Numbered from the stretch's first letter, positions 1-8,233 are shown. The stretch: 37,339 nt of DNA from an uncultured Desulfobacteraceae bacterium (GCA_937982505.1 CALJLV010000043.1:1-37339); one strand, 5' to 3'. Numbers and translations are program-made. Notes: generated by a model from the sequence alone, not told the origin.

Positions 1-46
1 AGATTGACTGACGTGACTGGAGTTCAGACGTGTGCTCTTCCGATCT
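1..46. other. Illumina P7-side sequencing adapter (artefact)
   Basis: Bases 13-46 match the 34-base Illumina TruSeq read-2 adapter, from GTGACTGGAG through GCTCTTCCGATCT. Bases 1-4 (AGAT) match the end of the P7 flow-cell primer. The eight bases between (TGACTGAC, 5-12) sit exactly where an i7 index would be. This is untrimmed library sequence at the contig end, not genomic DNA, and any reading frame running through it is spurious. Confidence 0.97.
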
Positions 47-457
47 GGACACCGATCCAGGACGGGCTTGCGCGCCAGGCGCCATTGCGAAAAATTCTGT
101 ATAGATGGGGCGGCCGGCATTGTCAAAACAAATACCCCCGGAGCGCAAGGCCCCGTCAACGTCAGGGCCTCTGTCGCTTGTCTGGTCGAAGGTCACCGTG
201 CTGTGCCTGGATCTTCTCCACTGCGGATGGCGCATCAGCGTTCGCCAGGACGCGGGAAAACGGGTTGCCGCGCGCAACGCCTCTGGGCCCGACGCGCCCA
301 GCGGTCCCAAGGCGCCCCTACCGCCCCCGGAAGGCGCCGCCGGGGCCTTGAGCGGCGTCTTGACAGGGGTTGGCAAAGATCGGTAAAGGCACCGGTGAAG
401 ATTCATCCTCCGGCAACGGCGCGCAACCGGACGCGTCGAGGACGAAAAGGAACCCTT
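47..457. other. Gene-free stretch upstream of gatB
   Basis: These 411 bases lie between the adapter and the gatB start. Several frames stay open because of the high GC, but none has a recognisable protein, a ribosome binding site or a conserved motif. In many genomes gatA or gatC precedes gatB; neither is visible here. A TTGACA at 360-365 is followed 18 bases later by TAAAGG at 384-389. That is a poor -10 match, so it is at best a weak promoter candidate for gatB. Because the contig begins with adapter sequence, the reliability of the first few hundred bases is also uncertain. Confidence 0.5.
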
Positions 458-1894
458 ATGCCATATGAAGCCGTGATCGGGCTGGAGGTCCACGCCCAGC
501 TCAAGACCGCCACCAAGATTTTTTGCGGCTGCGCCACCGCCTTCGGAGCCCCGCCCAACACCCACGTCTGTCCGGTCTGCCTGGGGATGCCCGGGACCCT
601 GCCGGTGCTCAACCGACGGGTGGTGGACTTCGCCCTGCGCATGGCCCTGGCCACCGGGTGCCGGGTGGCGCCGGTGAGCCGTTTCGCCCGCAAGAACTAT
701 TTCTACCCGGATCTGCCCAAGGGCTATCAGATCAGCCAGTACGAGCTGCCCATCGCCGAACACGGGGCCGTGGAAATCCTGGTGGACGGCGGCGCCCGGC
801 GCATCGGCATCACCCGCATCCACATGGAGGAGGATGCGGGCAAGCTGATCCACGATCCCCGCCGGCCCGTGAGCCGAGTCGATTTCAACCGCACCGGGGT
901 GCCCCTGATCGAGATCGTCAGTGAGCCGGATCTGCGCAGCCCCGAGGAGGCCGGGGCCTACCTGCGCAAGCTGCGCACCCTCCTGCGCTATCTGGACATC
1001 TCGGACGGCAACATGGAAGAGGGCAGCTTCCGCTGCGACGCCAACATCTCGCTGCGCCCGGTGGGCCAGACGGCCTTCGGCACGCGCACGGAATTGAAGA
1101 ATATCAACTCGTTTCGCTTCGTGGAAAAGGCGTTGCATTACGAGATCGACCGCCACCGCGAGATTCTTGCCGAGGGCGGAAAGGTGGTTCAGGAGACCCG
1201 GCTCTGGGACGAGGCCAAGAACCGCACCGACCCCATGCGCGGCAAGGAAGAGGCCCACGACTACCGCTATTTCCCCGACCCGGACCTGCCGCCCCTGGTC
1301 ATCGACGCGGCGTGGATCGCGGCGGTGCGCGAAACGCTGCCCGAGCTGCCCGACGCCCGCTGCCGGCGCTACGGTGCCGATTTTGGACTTTCGGCCTACG
1401 ATGCCGAAGTGCTCACCGGAACCCGGGAACTGGCCGACTACTTCGAGGCCTGCGTGGCCGCCGGGGCCCCCCCCAAGCCGGCGGCCAACTGGATCATGGT
1501 CAACCTGCTGGGACTGCTCAACGCCCAGGGCCGCAGCATCGACCAGACCCCGGTGAGCGCCGGGGCCCTGGCCGAGCTGCTGCGTCTGGTGGAGGCAGGA
1601 AGCATTTCAGGCAAGATCGCCAAGACGGTCTTCGACGCGATGGCCGCCAGCGGCCGGCCGGCCCCGGTCATCATCGCGGAAAAAGGGCTGGTGCAGGTCT
1701 CGGACGCCGGCGCCCTCGAACCGGTGATCGAGAAGATCCTGGCGGCCAATCCCGCCCAGGTGGCCGACTACCGGGCCGGCAAGACCAAGGTCTTCGGCTT
1801 TTTCGTGGGCCAGGTGATGAAGGCCACCCGGGGCCAGGCCAATCCCCAGGTGGTCAACGACCTGCTGCGCCGGATCCTGGATTCGGCCGGGTAG
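458..1894 (+). CDS. gatB: Aspartyl/glutamyl-tRNA amidotransferase subunit B
   Basis: GatB is the tRNA-binding kinase subunit of GatCAB, which converts Glu-tRNA(Gln) (and Asp-tRNA(Asn) in some bacteria) to the correctly amidated tRNA in the cytoplasm. The 478-residue product has the family's usual length and opens with the typical PYEAVIGLEVHAQLKT. It also has the conserved cradle-domain stretches KNYFYPDLPKGYQISQ and HMEEDAGKLIHD, and a C-terminal YqeY-like helical domain. The ATG at 458 is chosen because it follows an AAGGA-type ribosome binding site (about 447-451) and gives the canonical N terminus; the frame stays open upstream only into the adapter. GatA and GatC are not adjacent. The gene converges on the ABC transporter gene with a 28-base gap and no visible terminator. 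Confidence 0.97.
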   Translation: MPYEAVIGLEVHAQLKTATKIFCGCATAFGAPPNTHVCPVCLGMPGTLPVLNRRVVDFALRMALATGCRVAPVSRFARKNYFYPDLPKGYQISQYELPIAEHGAVEILVDGGARRIGITRIHMEEDAGKLIHDPRRPVSRVDFNRTGVPLIEIVSEPDLRSPEEAGAYLRKLRTLLRYLDISDGNMEEGSFRCDANISLRPVGQTAFGTRTELKNINSFRFVEKALHYEIDRHREILAEGGKVVQETRLWDEAKNRTDPMRGKEEAHDYRYFPDPDLPPLVIDAAWIAAVRETLPELPDARCRRYGADFGLSAYDAEVLTGTRELADYFEACVAAGAPPKPAANWIMVNLLGLLNAQGRSIDQTPVSAGALAELLRLVEAGSISGKIAKTVFDAMAASGRPAPVIIAEKGLVQVSDAGALEPVIEKILAANPAQVADYRAGKTKVFGFFVGQVMKATRGQANPQVVNDLLRRILDSAG

Positions 1895-1922
1895 TCCATT
1901 TTCCCGCCCGGCAGCCCCCGCC

Positions 1923-3869
1923 TCAACCTTCCTCCTGCAGCGGATACCGATCCGAGGAGATGACCTGCCAGCCGCTCGGGCCCCGCAGCCGCAGGACCTG
2001 GTCGTGGAAGGCGAGGATGCTGGGGCGGTGACCCACGCTGATGTAGTGGATTCCCCGCCGGGCCAGCTGCCGGTAGAGATGGGCTTCGTTTTCCAGGTCC
2101 AGGGCGCTGGTGGCCTCGTCCAGGACGGCAAAGCGCGGCCGGTTGAGAAAAAGCCGTGCAAAAGCCAACCGCTGCTGCTCGCCCAGAGAGAGCAGGTCGG
2201 CCCAGTCCAGTTCAGCCTCCAGACCGCCCACCCGTTCGGGAAGATCCCCTAAACCCACCGCCGCCAGCGCCTCTTGCAGTTGCGATTCGGCCGCCTCCCG
2301 CCCCACCCGTGGATAAAGCAGTTGATGGCGCAAGGAGCCCAGGAGCATGTAGGGCTTCTGGGGCAGAAAGAAGATCTGTTCCAGGGGCGGTCGGTGCACG
2401 GTTCCGGCGCCCCGGGTCCACAGGCCGGCGATGGCGCGCAGGAGCGAACTTTTACCCGCGCCGCTGGGCCCCACCACCGCCAGGTTCACGGCCTTTTGGG
2501 GATCGAAGCGCAGCTTCCGGATCAAGGTGCGCGATCGGTCCGGGGTCTGGACGGTCAGGTCGTGCAGGGCGAAGTATTCGGCCTTGGCGCTGCGGATTCC
2601 CGCCTCCTGGGCCGGATCCGGATCCAGGGCGGCGGCAAAGTCCGAAAGCCGTTCCACCCCGGCGGCAAAGCCGGTGATCTCTTCGATCTGCGACACGATG
2701 AGGGACAAGGCCCCGTAGACCTGCAGGAAGGCGAAGTTGGCCTGGACCATGTCGCCGTACTCGATGCTTCCGCCGAAATACGGTGGAAACAGCACGATGA
2801 AGGGCAGCACCAGGGGCAGGTAGCTGTAGGCGGTGGTGAAAAAGGAGAGGTTGCGCTGCCAGCCGATGAGCAGGCCGAAGTTTTTCAGCACCCGGCCGAA
2901 ACGCTGGGCGATCTGCTCCGCCTCGGGCCGTTCGCCCTGGTAAAAGGCGATGGACTCGGCATGGTCGCGCAGGTGGACCAGCGCGTAGCGGAAATCGGCC
3001 TCGTAGCGCAGCTGGGTGAAGTTGAGGCGTACCAGGCGACGGCCGAACCAGACGGTCAGGGCCGTGCCCGCCAGGGAGTAACCGATGACCACGGCCACCA
3101 GAAGCACCGATTTGGACCAGAGAATCCCGGTAAAGGAGATCAGGTCCATCAGGGCCCCCAGCACGATGAGCAGAAACCCCAGGGAGGTGCGCGTAAAGGA
3201 GCGGATATCCTCCATGATGCGCTGGTCCGGGTTGTCGATCCGGCCGGCCGCCTCGATTTCGTAATAGCGCCGGTGGGCGAAGTAGCGTTCCAGCAGCTGA
3301 TCGGTGAGCCATTGGCGCCAGCGCATCCCCAGGTAGCCCTGGACGTACTGGTACATGGCCACGATGGGGATTCCGGCCAGGAATCCGCCGAAGTAGACCG
3401 CCACCAGGAGGTAGGCCAGGTCCTGGTCTTTTTTGACCAGGGCGTTGGTGAAGTAGTTGCCGACATAGGAAAAGGCCACGTTGATGCCGGTGACGGCCAG
3501 GGACAGCAGCAGCACCACGGCCAGCAGGGTCCAGGCCTGGCGGCGCGGGTGCAGGTGGCGGCCGAAGGCGGCAAAGATCCCCATGGGCAGGGCCAGACCG
3601 ACCAGCACCAGCCATACGCCACCGGCCTGATGGAGGCGCAAGACGCCCTCTTGAAGGCCCGGGGCGATGCGCTGGAGCATCTGGGGCGCCCAGTGGCCGG
3701 CGGCCAGGACCAGACCGGCGGCCGAAAGGCACAGCAGGGTAAAGACCAGAACCAGGAGCATGACCAGCAGCAGGACGGTGGCCCAGCCGCCGCCGGGCAC
3801 CGGGGGAAAAAAGTAGGGCTGGGCGATGGTGGCAAAGCGGCGCCAGAGGGACGCGGGGAGGCGATTCAT
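1923..3869 (-). CDS. SbmA/YddA-like ABC transporter, fused permease and ATPase
   Basis: This 648-residue inner-membrane half-transporter joins a membrane domain of about six helices (first about 30-56, others about 85-105, 112-135, 150-172, 228-275 and 348-362) to a C-terminal ATPase. The ATPase has Walker A GPSGAGKSS (467-475), the signature SLGEQQRLAFARL (561-573), Walker B AVLDEATSALD (581-591) and a switch histidine in SVGHR. The arrangement is that of the SbmA/BacA/YddA group (COG4178), whose characterised members move peptides, B12-like compounds or fatty acyl groups; the substrate here is unknown. The ATG at 3869 follows an AGAGGA site, and earlier in-frame codons give a low-complexity, non-conserved extension. 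It lies 256 bases downstream of mpl on the same strand, behind a possible sigma54 or Pho-like element. Confidence 0.9.
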   Translation of the reverse strand: MNRLPASLWRRFATIAQPYFFPPVPGGGWATVLLLVMLLVLVFTLLCLSAAGLVLAAGHWAPQMLQRIAPGLQEGVLRLHQAGGVWLVLVGLALPMGIFAAFGRHLHPRRQAWTLLAVVLLLSLAVTGINVAFSYVGNYFTNALVKKDQDLAYLLVAVYFGGFLAGIPIVAMYQYVQGYLGMRWRQWLTDQLLERYFAHRRYYEIEAAGRIDNPDQRIMEDIRSFTRTSLGFLLIVLGALMDLISFTGILWSKSVLLVAVVIGYSLAGTALTVWFGRRLVRLNFTQLRYEADFRYALVHLRDHAESIAFYQGERPEAEQIAQRFGRVLKNFGLLIGWQRNLSFFTTAYSYLPLVLPFIVLFPPYFGGSIEYGDMVQANFAFLQVYGALSLIVSQIEEITGFAAGVERLSDFAAALDPDPAQEAGIRSAKAEYFALHDLTVQTPDRSRTLIRKLRFDPQKAVNLAVVGPSGAGKSSLLRAIAGLWTRGAGTVHRPPLEQIFFLPQKPYMLLGSLRHQLLYPRVGREAAESQLQEALAAVGLGDLPERVGGLEAELDWADLLSLGEQQRLAFARLFLNRPRFAVLDEATSALDLENEAHLYRQLARRGIHYISVGHRPSILAFHDQVLRLRGPSGWQVISSDRYPLQEEG

Positions 3870-4060
3870 ACAGCCATCCTCTTTTCGGGGTGCGGAGCGA
3901 CGGCCCCGGGCAGGGCAAGGTCCCATACCACAAGAGAGCGCGGGCGAGAAAGGGGCCGGACCGCCGCGAGGCGGCCCGGCCTGGGGGAAGGAGGATGCAG
4001 ACGCGAAGGCCCCGGGGGGAGGCGGCGCCTTCATCGTGAAATCCACCTTAACCGCTCGAT

Positions 4061-4088
4061 GTTACCGCAAGATGACCGCCAGATGACC
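4061..4088 (-). promoter_or_regulatory. Candidate sigma54 promoter overlapping 11-bp direct repeats
   Basis: On the minus strand 4081-4067 reads TGGCGGT-CATC-TTGC, a GG-N10-GC arrangement in which TGGC and TTGC fit the sigma54 consensus; the predicted start is near 4055, about 186 bases before the ABC transporter ATG. The same segment contains three repeats at exact 11-base spacing: GGTCATC (4088-4082), GGTCATC (4077-4071) and GGTAACA (4066-4060). That spacing is typical of Pho-box direct repeats, whose consensus is TGTCAT-like. Either reading is possible, and neither is proven. Confidence 0.42.
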
Positions 4089-4125
4089 AATCGGTTAGGA
4101 AAGGACGAAAGGGCCGGGGCGGCCC

Positions 4126-5565
4126 TCAACCCTTTTCCAGAGCCTCCAGCAGCCGGCGGTGGATATCGTCGAAACCGCCGTTGCTCATGATCAGGACCAG
4201 GTCGCCGGGGCGGGCCTCGGCGTGGATGAAGGCGATGATCTCCTCGGTGGTGTCGAAATGCCAGGCCGGTCGGCCCCGGGCGGCGATCTCGGCCGCCAGG
4301 CGCGTCGTGCAGAAACGTTCGGCTTCGGGCACTTTGGCGATGGCCGAGGGCCTTCGGACCACCACCAGGTCGGCCTGGTCGAAGGCGGCCGGGTAGACGT
4401 CCTGGAAGACCCGGCGCATGCTCGTGTTGGTGCGCGGTTCGAAGACGGCGATGAGCCGGCCCCGGGGGTGGAAGGGCCGCACGGCGGCGATGGTTTCGCG
4501 CACCGCCGTGGGGTGGTGGGCGAAGTCGTCCATCACCGTTACGCCCCGGGCCGAGCCGCGCACCTCCTGGCGTCGGCGCACCCCGGCGAATGACGCCAGA
4601 CCGGCGCCGGCCGTTTCGGGTTCCAGACCCAGCGCCGCCGCCGCCGCCAGGGCTGCGGCGGTGTTGGCCAGGTTGTGGCGGCCCATGAGGGGGGAGCGGA
4701 AGCGGCCCCAGAGCCGGCCCTGCCGGTAAAGGGCGAAACGGGTCCAGGGCGGATCAACGGCGACTTCATCGATACGCCAGGCACTGTCCGGCCCCTGGCC
4801 GTAGCGGGCCACCCGGGCCGGGCAGGTCGAGAGGAGCGAATCCAGGCCGGGGTCCTGGTCCCAGGCCAGCAGATGGCTCGAAGGGCACAACCCGTCAACG
4901 AATCGGCGGAAGGTCCGGCGCACCTGATCCAGGTCGCCGAAGATGTCGGCATGGTCGAATTCCACCCCGGTAAGCACCGCCACATGAGGGCGGTAGTGGA
5001 GGAACTTGGCCCCTTTGTCGAAAAAGGCCGTGTCGTATTCGTCGCCCTCGAGTACCAGAATGTCGCCGGTCCCGCTGCGGTAGTTGCTGTCGAAGTTTTT
5101 CAGGATCCCGCCGATGATAAAGGCGGGGGCCAGGCCGGCGCTTTCCAGTATCCAGGCGATGAGGCTGCTGGTGGTGGTCTTGCCGTGGGTGCCGGTCACC
5201 ACCACCTGGCGCTTGCCCGCCGCCGCGAAGCGGTTGATGGCCTGGGGCATCGAGCAGTAGGCCAGGCCCTTTCGAGCGGTGATGCGCACCTCCGGGTTGT
5301 CCCGGCGCACGGCATTGCCGATGACCACCAGGTCCGGGTCGTCGGCCAGGTGGCGCCCGGTGAAGCCTTCTTCCAGCACCACTCCCCGGCGGCGCAGAAA
5401 ATCGCTCATGGGCGGATAGACCCTGGCATCGCTGCCCGTGACGGCATAGCCCAAATCCTGCAGGACGCAGGCCAGGGCCCCCATGGCCGTGCCGCAGGCC
5501 GCCACCAGATGCACGCGCCGCACCCGCTGGGGAATCAGGTTGCGCTGCAGATCGATATCGGTCAT
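4126..5565 (-). CDS. mpl: UDP-MurNAc:tripeptide ligase (murein peptide ligase Mpl)
   Basis: Mpl attaches the recycled cell-wall tripeptide L-Ala-gamma-D-Glu-meso-DAP to UDP-MurNAc in the cytoplasm. The 479-residue product has the Mur-ligase architecture: an N-terminal UDP-binding Rossmann domain (VHLVAACGTAMGALACVL, 18-35), the central ATPase domain with GTHGKTTTSS (125-134), and a C-terminal domain with DDFAHHPTAVRETI and FEPRTNTSMRR. The AACGTAMGAL and NTSMRR forms point to Mpl rather than MurC. The ATG at 5565 follows an AGGAAG site and gives a normal-length enzyme; an in-frame ATG at 5613 would add 16 unconserved residues. A perfect 12-base palindrome, GATCCCGGGATC (5566-5577), lies between the ribosome binding site and the start codon. 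It is divergent from the sirtuin gene with only 68 bases between starts. Confidence 0.93.
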   Translation of the reverse strand: MTDIDLQRNLIPQRVRRVHLVAACGTAMGALACVLQDLGYAVTGSDARVYPPMSDFLRRRGVVLEEGFTGRHLADDPDLVVIGNAVRRDNPEVRITARKGLAYCSMPQAINRFAAAGKRQVVVTGTHGKTTTSSLIAWILESAGLAPAFIIGGILKNFDSNYRSGTGDILVLEGDEYDTAFFDKGAKFLHYRPHVAVLTGVEFDHADIFGDLDQVRRTFRRFVDGLCPSSHLLAWDQDPGLDSLLSTCPARVARYGQGPDSAWRIDEVAVDPPWTRFALYRQGRLWGRFRSPLMGRHNLANTAAALAAAAALGLEPETAGAGLASFAGVRRRQEVRGSARGVTVMDDFAHHPTAVRETIAAVRPFHPRGRLIAVFEPRTNTSMRRVFQDVYPAAFDQADLVVVRRPSAIAKVPEAERFCTTRLAAEIAARGRPAWHFDTTEEIIAFIHAEARPGDLVLIMSNGGFDDIHRRLLEALEKG

Positions 5566-5633
5566 GATCCCGGGATCTTCCTTTCCAGATTCGCTGGACC
5601 GCCGGCAACCCATTTCATGAAGGGAGGCCAGCC

Positions 5634-6479
5634 ATGCTCGCCCCTGAGCTGATCGAAGCCGTCCAGGGCCGTTTCCCCGCCGGTGAACGCATCACCGTGA
5701 TGACCGGGGCGGGGATTTCGGCCGAAAGCGGAATCCCCACCTTCCGCGGCCCGGAAGGGTACTGGACCGTCGGATCGCGGATCTACCAGCCTCAGCAGAT
5801 GGCCACCCGGGCCATGTTCGACGCGGCTCCGGAGGCGGTCTGGCAGTGGTATCTGTATCGCATGGGGGTCTGCCGGCGGGCGGCGCCCAACCCGGGGCAT
5901 CTGGCCCTGGTCCGGCTCGAAGCGCTGCTGGCCGACCGGTTCACCCTCATCACCCAGAACGTGGACGGGCTTCACCTGCGGGCCGGATCCAGCCCCGAGC
6001 GCACCTACCAGATCCACGGGAACGTCTTTTACATGCGCTGTGCCGCCGACTGTTCGCCGCAGGTCCACGGGCTGCCGGCCGAGGTGGGCGAGAAACAGCC
6101 CGGGGAACCCCTCACCCCCCCTGAGGCGGCCCGATTGCGCTGCCCCCGCTGCGGCGCCTGGGCCCGGCCCCATGTCCTGTGGTTCGATGAGGCCTACAAC
6201 GAGGTCCATTTCCGCTTCCACAGCAGTCTGTCGGTGGCCGCGGCTACCGGGGTGCTCATCGTGGTGGGCACTTCGGGGGCCACCCACCTGCCCAACCAGG
6301 TGGTCTGGGTGGTCAAATCCCGCGGCGGGCTGATCGTCGATGTGAATATCGAGGCCGATCGCTTTTCCCGTCTGGCGCTTTCCACCGGGGGGTTTTTCAT
6401 CCGGGGTCCGGCAGCGGAGATCCTGCCAGCCCTGGCGCAGGCCGTTGCTAGACATCCGGATCCGGCGCCGCGCCGTTGA
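5634..6479 (+). CDS. cobB: NAD-dependent protein deacylase, sirtuin family
   Basis: Sirtuins remove acyl groups from lysines using NAD+. This 281-residue protein shows the NAD-binding GAGISAESGIPTFRG (25-39), TQNVDGLH (107-114), the catalytic histidine in YQIHGNV (H128), and four zinc-ligand cysteines (C136, C140, C170, C173). Y73 and R76 form the YxxR pair that in class III sirtuins such as CobB and SIRT5 binds succinyl or malonyl groups, so desuccinylase activity is a reasonable inference in an organism handling many acyl-CoAs. The ATG at 5634 follows a strong GGGAGG site. The 3' end overlaps the next gene, on the opposite strand, by 32 bases. CobB is used as a family name; orthology to E. 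coli CobB is not shown. Confidence 0.92.
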   Translation: MLAPELIEAVQGRFPAGERITVMTGAGISAESGIPTFRGPEGYWTVGSRIYQPQQMATRAMFDAAPEAVWQWYLYRMGVCRRAAPNPGHLALVRLEALLADRFTLITQNVDGLHLRAGSSPERTYQIHGNVFYMRCAADCSPQVHGLPAEVGEKQPGEPLTPPEAARLRCPRCGAWARPHVLWFDEAYNEVHFRFHSSLSVAAATGVLIVVGTSGATHLPNQVVWVVKSRGGLIVDVNIEADRFSRLALSTGGFFIRGPAAEILPALAQAVARHPDPAPRR

Positions 6480-6867
6480 AGGCCAGAAAGAGCTTCTCGT
6501 TTTGCCCGTCCACCCTGGGCTGATGGTTGTCCCAGTCGAAGATGCGGCAGGCATCGGTGTCGCTGGTGGGCACGGCGCAGCGGATGAAGGGCATGACCGG
6601 ATCGCCGGCCACGGACTTGTAGTTGAGCATCACCGCCTGGTGGTCGGGAAAACGGTCGAATTCGAACAACTCCACCAGGTAGATCCGGCAGACGCCTTCG
6701 AAGAAGTCGTGGCGCTTCCGATAGTAGAGGATCTGAAGGCGGAACAGCTCCAGGGCGCTGGCCGCGTCGGGGGCCTGGGCGGCCATGTTGAATTCTCCGT
6801 GGCGCCGGTCGGCCTCCTCGACCTGTTCTTGGTTGGTGGCGTGGATGAAATGGCCGATGTAGAGCAT
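6448..6867 (-). CDS. Conserved-looking protein of unknown function
   Basis: This 139-residue protein starts MLYIGHFIHATNQEQ and ends in a stretch rich in Asp, Asn and aromatic residues. It has no signal peptide, membrane segment or motif that I recognise. It is predicted to be a soluble, mixed alpha/beta cytoplasmic protein. The ATG at 6867 follows an AGAGGA site 12 bases away, and a plausible sigma70 promoter lies 60-95 bases upstream. The frame stays open further upstream, but that extension has no ribosome binding site and would run through the promoter. Its 3' end overlaps the sirtuin gene tail to tail by 32 bases, which argues for a real, compactly packed gene. No function can be assigned. 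Confidence 0.72.
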   Translation of the reverse strand: MLYIGHFIHATNQEQVEEADRRHGEFNMAAQAPDAASALELFRLQILYYRKRHDFFEGVCRIYLVELFEFDRFPDHQAVMLNYKSVAGDPVMPFIRCAVPTSDTDACRIFDWDNHQPRVDGQNEKLFLAFNGAAPDPDV

Positions 6868-6934
6868 CGTTGAAAATCCTCTTCCAGTGGGGGTTGAACG
6901 GCCAAACACGTTTTTCCATGCGCAGTCGGCCTGT

Positions 6935-6962
6935 TTCATAGCACAACCCATCGGCGGTCCAA
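6935..6962 (-). promoter_or_regulatory. Candidate sigma70 promoter for the 139-residue unknown gene
   Basis: The minus strand reads TTGGAC (6962-6957), a 16-base spacer, then TATGAA (6940-6935). The -10 matches the consensus at four of six positions and the -35 at the TTG core. The predicted start is about 60 bases before the ATG at 6867. It resembles the other TTGnnn/TATGnn promoters in this window. Confidence 0.4.
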
Positions 6963-7042
6963 AGCCCAATCGCCGCACCGGCCAGGACCTCGCCAGGATC
7001 CACCCCGGCCAAGGATTGCCGCCGGGCAGGTCGGCACCCGTT

Positions 7043-8020
7043 TCAGCGCTTGCCCAAGGCCTCCGGGCCGGGATCCGGGGGGGGTGCGCATGTTTCCGGA
7101 CCCAACGCCGGCCTTCTGACGTCATTTCCGATCCCCAATTCCCCCATCAGCTTGGCCACGGCCAGTTCCTTGGCCTTGGCTTCCACTTCCACCGTGACTT
7201 GCAGATCCTGCCAGCAGGCCGGAACATCCCTCGGGTCGATGTAGTCGTGATGGGGGCGAGGATCGCCCTTACCCCAGCCGTTGGCCGGGCTGGAAAGGTG
7301 AAAGAGGGGCTCGCGGTTCCAGGTGGACAAGGCCTGGCCGGTGGCGGCCGCCTCGTCCAGGCCGTCAGGCAGGCAGCGGTGGTGGTGGACATCGTAGACC
7401 AGGGGCAGGCCAAGGCCCCGGCAGACCGGGAGCAGGTCGGCCGGGGTGTAGCTGCGGTCGTCGTTTTCCAGGGTCAGGCGGGTGCGCACGGCCCGGGGCA
7501 GGTGTTCCACCCGGGCCGCCAGGCGCCCGAGGGCGGCCGACTTGTCCCCGTAGACGCCGCCGGCATGGATGGTGATGACGTCGGCCCCGACCCACTCGGC
7601 CACCTCGGTCTGGTAGACCAGGTCGGCCAGGCTGCGATCCACCACACTCTGGTCCGGGCTCGACAGGAGGATGAACTGGTCCGGGTGAAAGCTCGTACGG
7701 ATGCCGTGGTCGCGCGCATAGCGGCCCGCATCCCGGAACAGGCCTTCGATCTCCCGCCCTCCCGGCAGATCTCTCAGGTCATAGGCGAATTCGGGATGGG
7801 TCTTCAGCGGCAGGATCTGGCTGTTGATGCGAAAGGCCCCGATTCCGTTCCGACGACAGAAGGCCAGGGCCTGGTGGAGGCCTTCGGCGTTGCGGCGGCA
7901 CAGCCCGGCCAGGTGGCGCCGGGCGGCGGCGGGATCCAGCCTGCTCAGATAGCGGGCCGTGGTACGCCGGAAAGCGATGGGCGCCTGGCGGAAAAGGCAG
8001 CATAAGCCGAAACGGATCAT
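7043..8020 (-). CDS. uvsE: UV-damage endonuclease UvsE/UvdE
   Basis: UvsE nicks DNA immediately 5' of UV photoproducts and starts an excision pathway independent of UvrABC. The 325-residue protein has the expected start (MIRFGLCCLF) and the TIM-barrel metal-site landmarks SFHPDQFILLSSPD, ITIHAGGVYGDK, LTLENDDRSYTPADLLPVC and YDVHHHRCLP, with a late HHDYID. These supply the His, Glu and Asp ligands of the metal cluster. The ATG at 8020 follows an AGGAGA site. The C-terminal 30 residues or so are Pro-rich and unconserved. The gene is divergent from the decarboxylase operon; its likely promoter carries a palindrome in the spacer. Confidence 0.95.
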   Translation of the reverse strand: MIRFGLCCLFRQAPIAFRRTTARYLSRLDPAAARRHLAGLCRRNAEGLHQALAFCRRNGIGAFRINSQILPLKTHPEFAYDLRDLPGGREIEGLFRDAGRYARDHGIRTSFHPDQFILLSSPDQSVVDRSLADLVYQTEVAEWVGADVITIHAGGVYGDKSAALGRLAARVEHLPRAVRTRLTLENDDRSYTPADLLPVCRGLGLPLVYDVHHHRCLPDGLDEAAATGQALSTWNREPLFHLSSPANGWGKGDPRPHHDYIDPRDVPACWQDLQVTVEVEAKAKELAVAKLMGELGIGNDVRRPALGPETCAPPPDPGPEALGKR

Positions 8021-8073
8021 TCTGGTCTCCTGGGGTCCTGCCAGCGCACCTCGGGTCGACGCCCAAAAATTTA

Positions 8074-8101
8074 AAAATAAGCCTTGGCGCCCAAGGATCA
8101 A
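8074..8101 (-). promoter_or_regulatory. Candidate sigma70 promoter for uvsE
   Basis: The minus strand reads TTGATC (8101-8096), a 16-base spacer, then TATTTT (8079-8074) inside a very AT-rich island that stands out from the GC-rich surroundings. Transcription would begin about 45-50 bases before the uvsE ATG. Confidence 0.5.
8082..8096. promoter_or_regulatory. 15-base palindrome in the uvsE promoter spacer, possible operator
   Basis: CCTTGG-CGC-CCAAGG is a perfect inverted repeat of six-base arms around three bases. It fills the spacer between the proposed -35 and -10 of uvsE, a classic repressor position. It also lies about 140 bases upstream of the sigma54 promoter of the decarboxylase operon, a typical distance for an activator site, so either neighbour could be its target. 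It does not match a LexA box that I know. Confidence 0.4.
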
Positions 8102-8233
8102 GTCCGCCCTCCCCCCGGTCGGCACTGCCGATTCCTGTCCCTTTCCTCTGCCGGAACCCTCATTTCGCCCCGGTGCGGTCGGCCGCTACGATTGGGGACC
8201 GTCCCTGCGGAGAAATCGCCCTGCCGATGGGCA

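Noticed and set aside
105..386. A 93-codon frame upstream of gatB
   Set aside because: No ribosome binding site, low-complexity Pro/Ala/Arg content and no recognisable family; the region also adjoins adapter sequence.
2274..4190. A 638-codon open frame on the plus strand opposite the ABC transporter
   Set aside because: Low-complexity Gly/Gln/His-rich translation with no known motif; the opposite strand encodes a complete ABC protein.
8164..8192. TTCGCC / TACGAT as a sigma70 promoter for mmdA
   Set aside because: Only three of six -35 matches; the sigma54 element at 8234-8249 is much stronger and closer to the gene.
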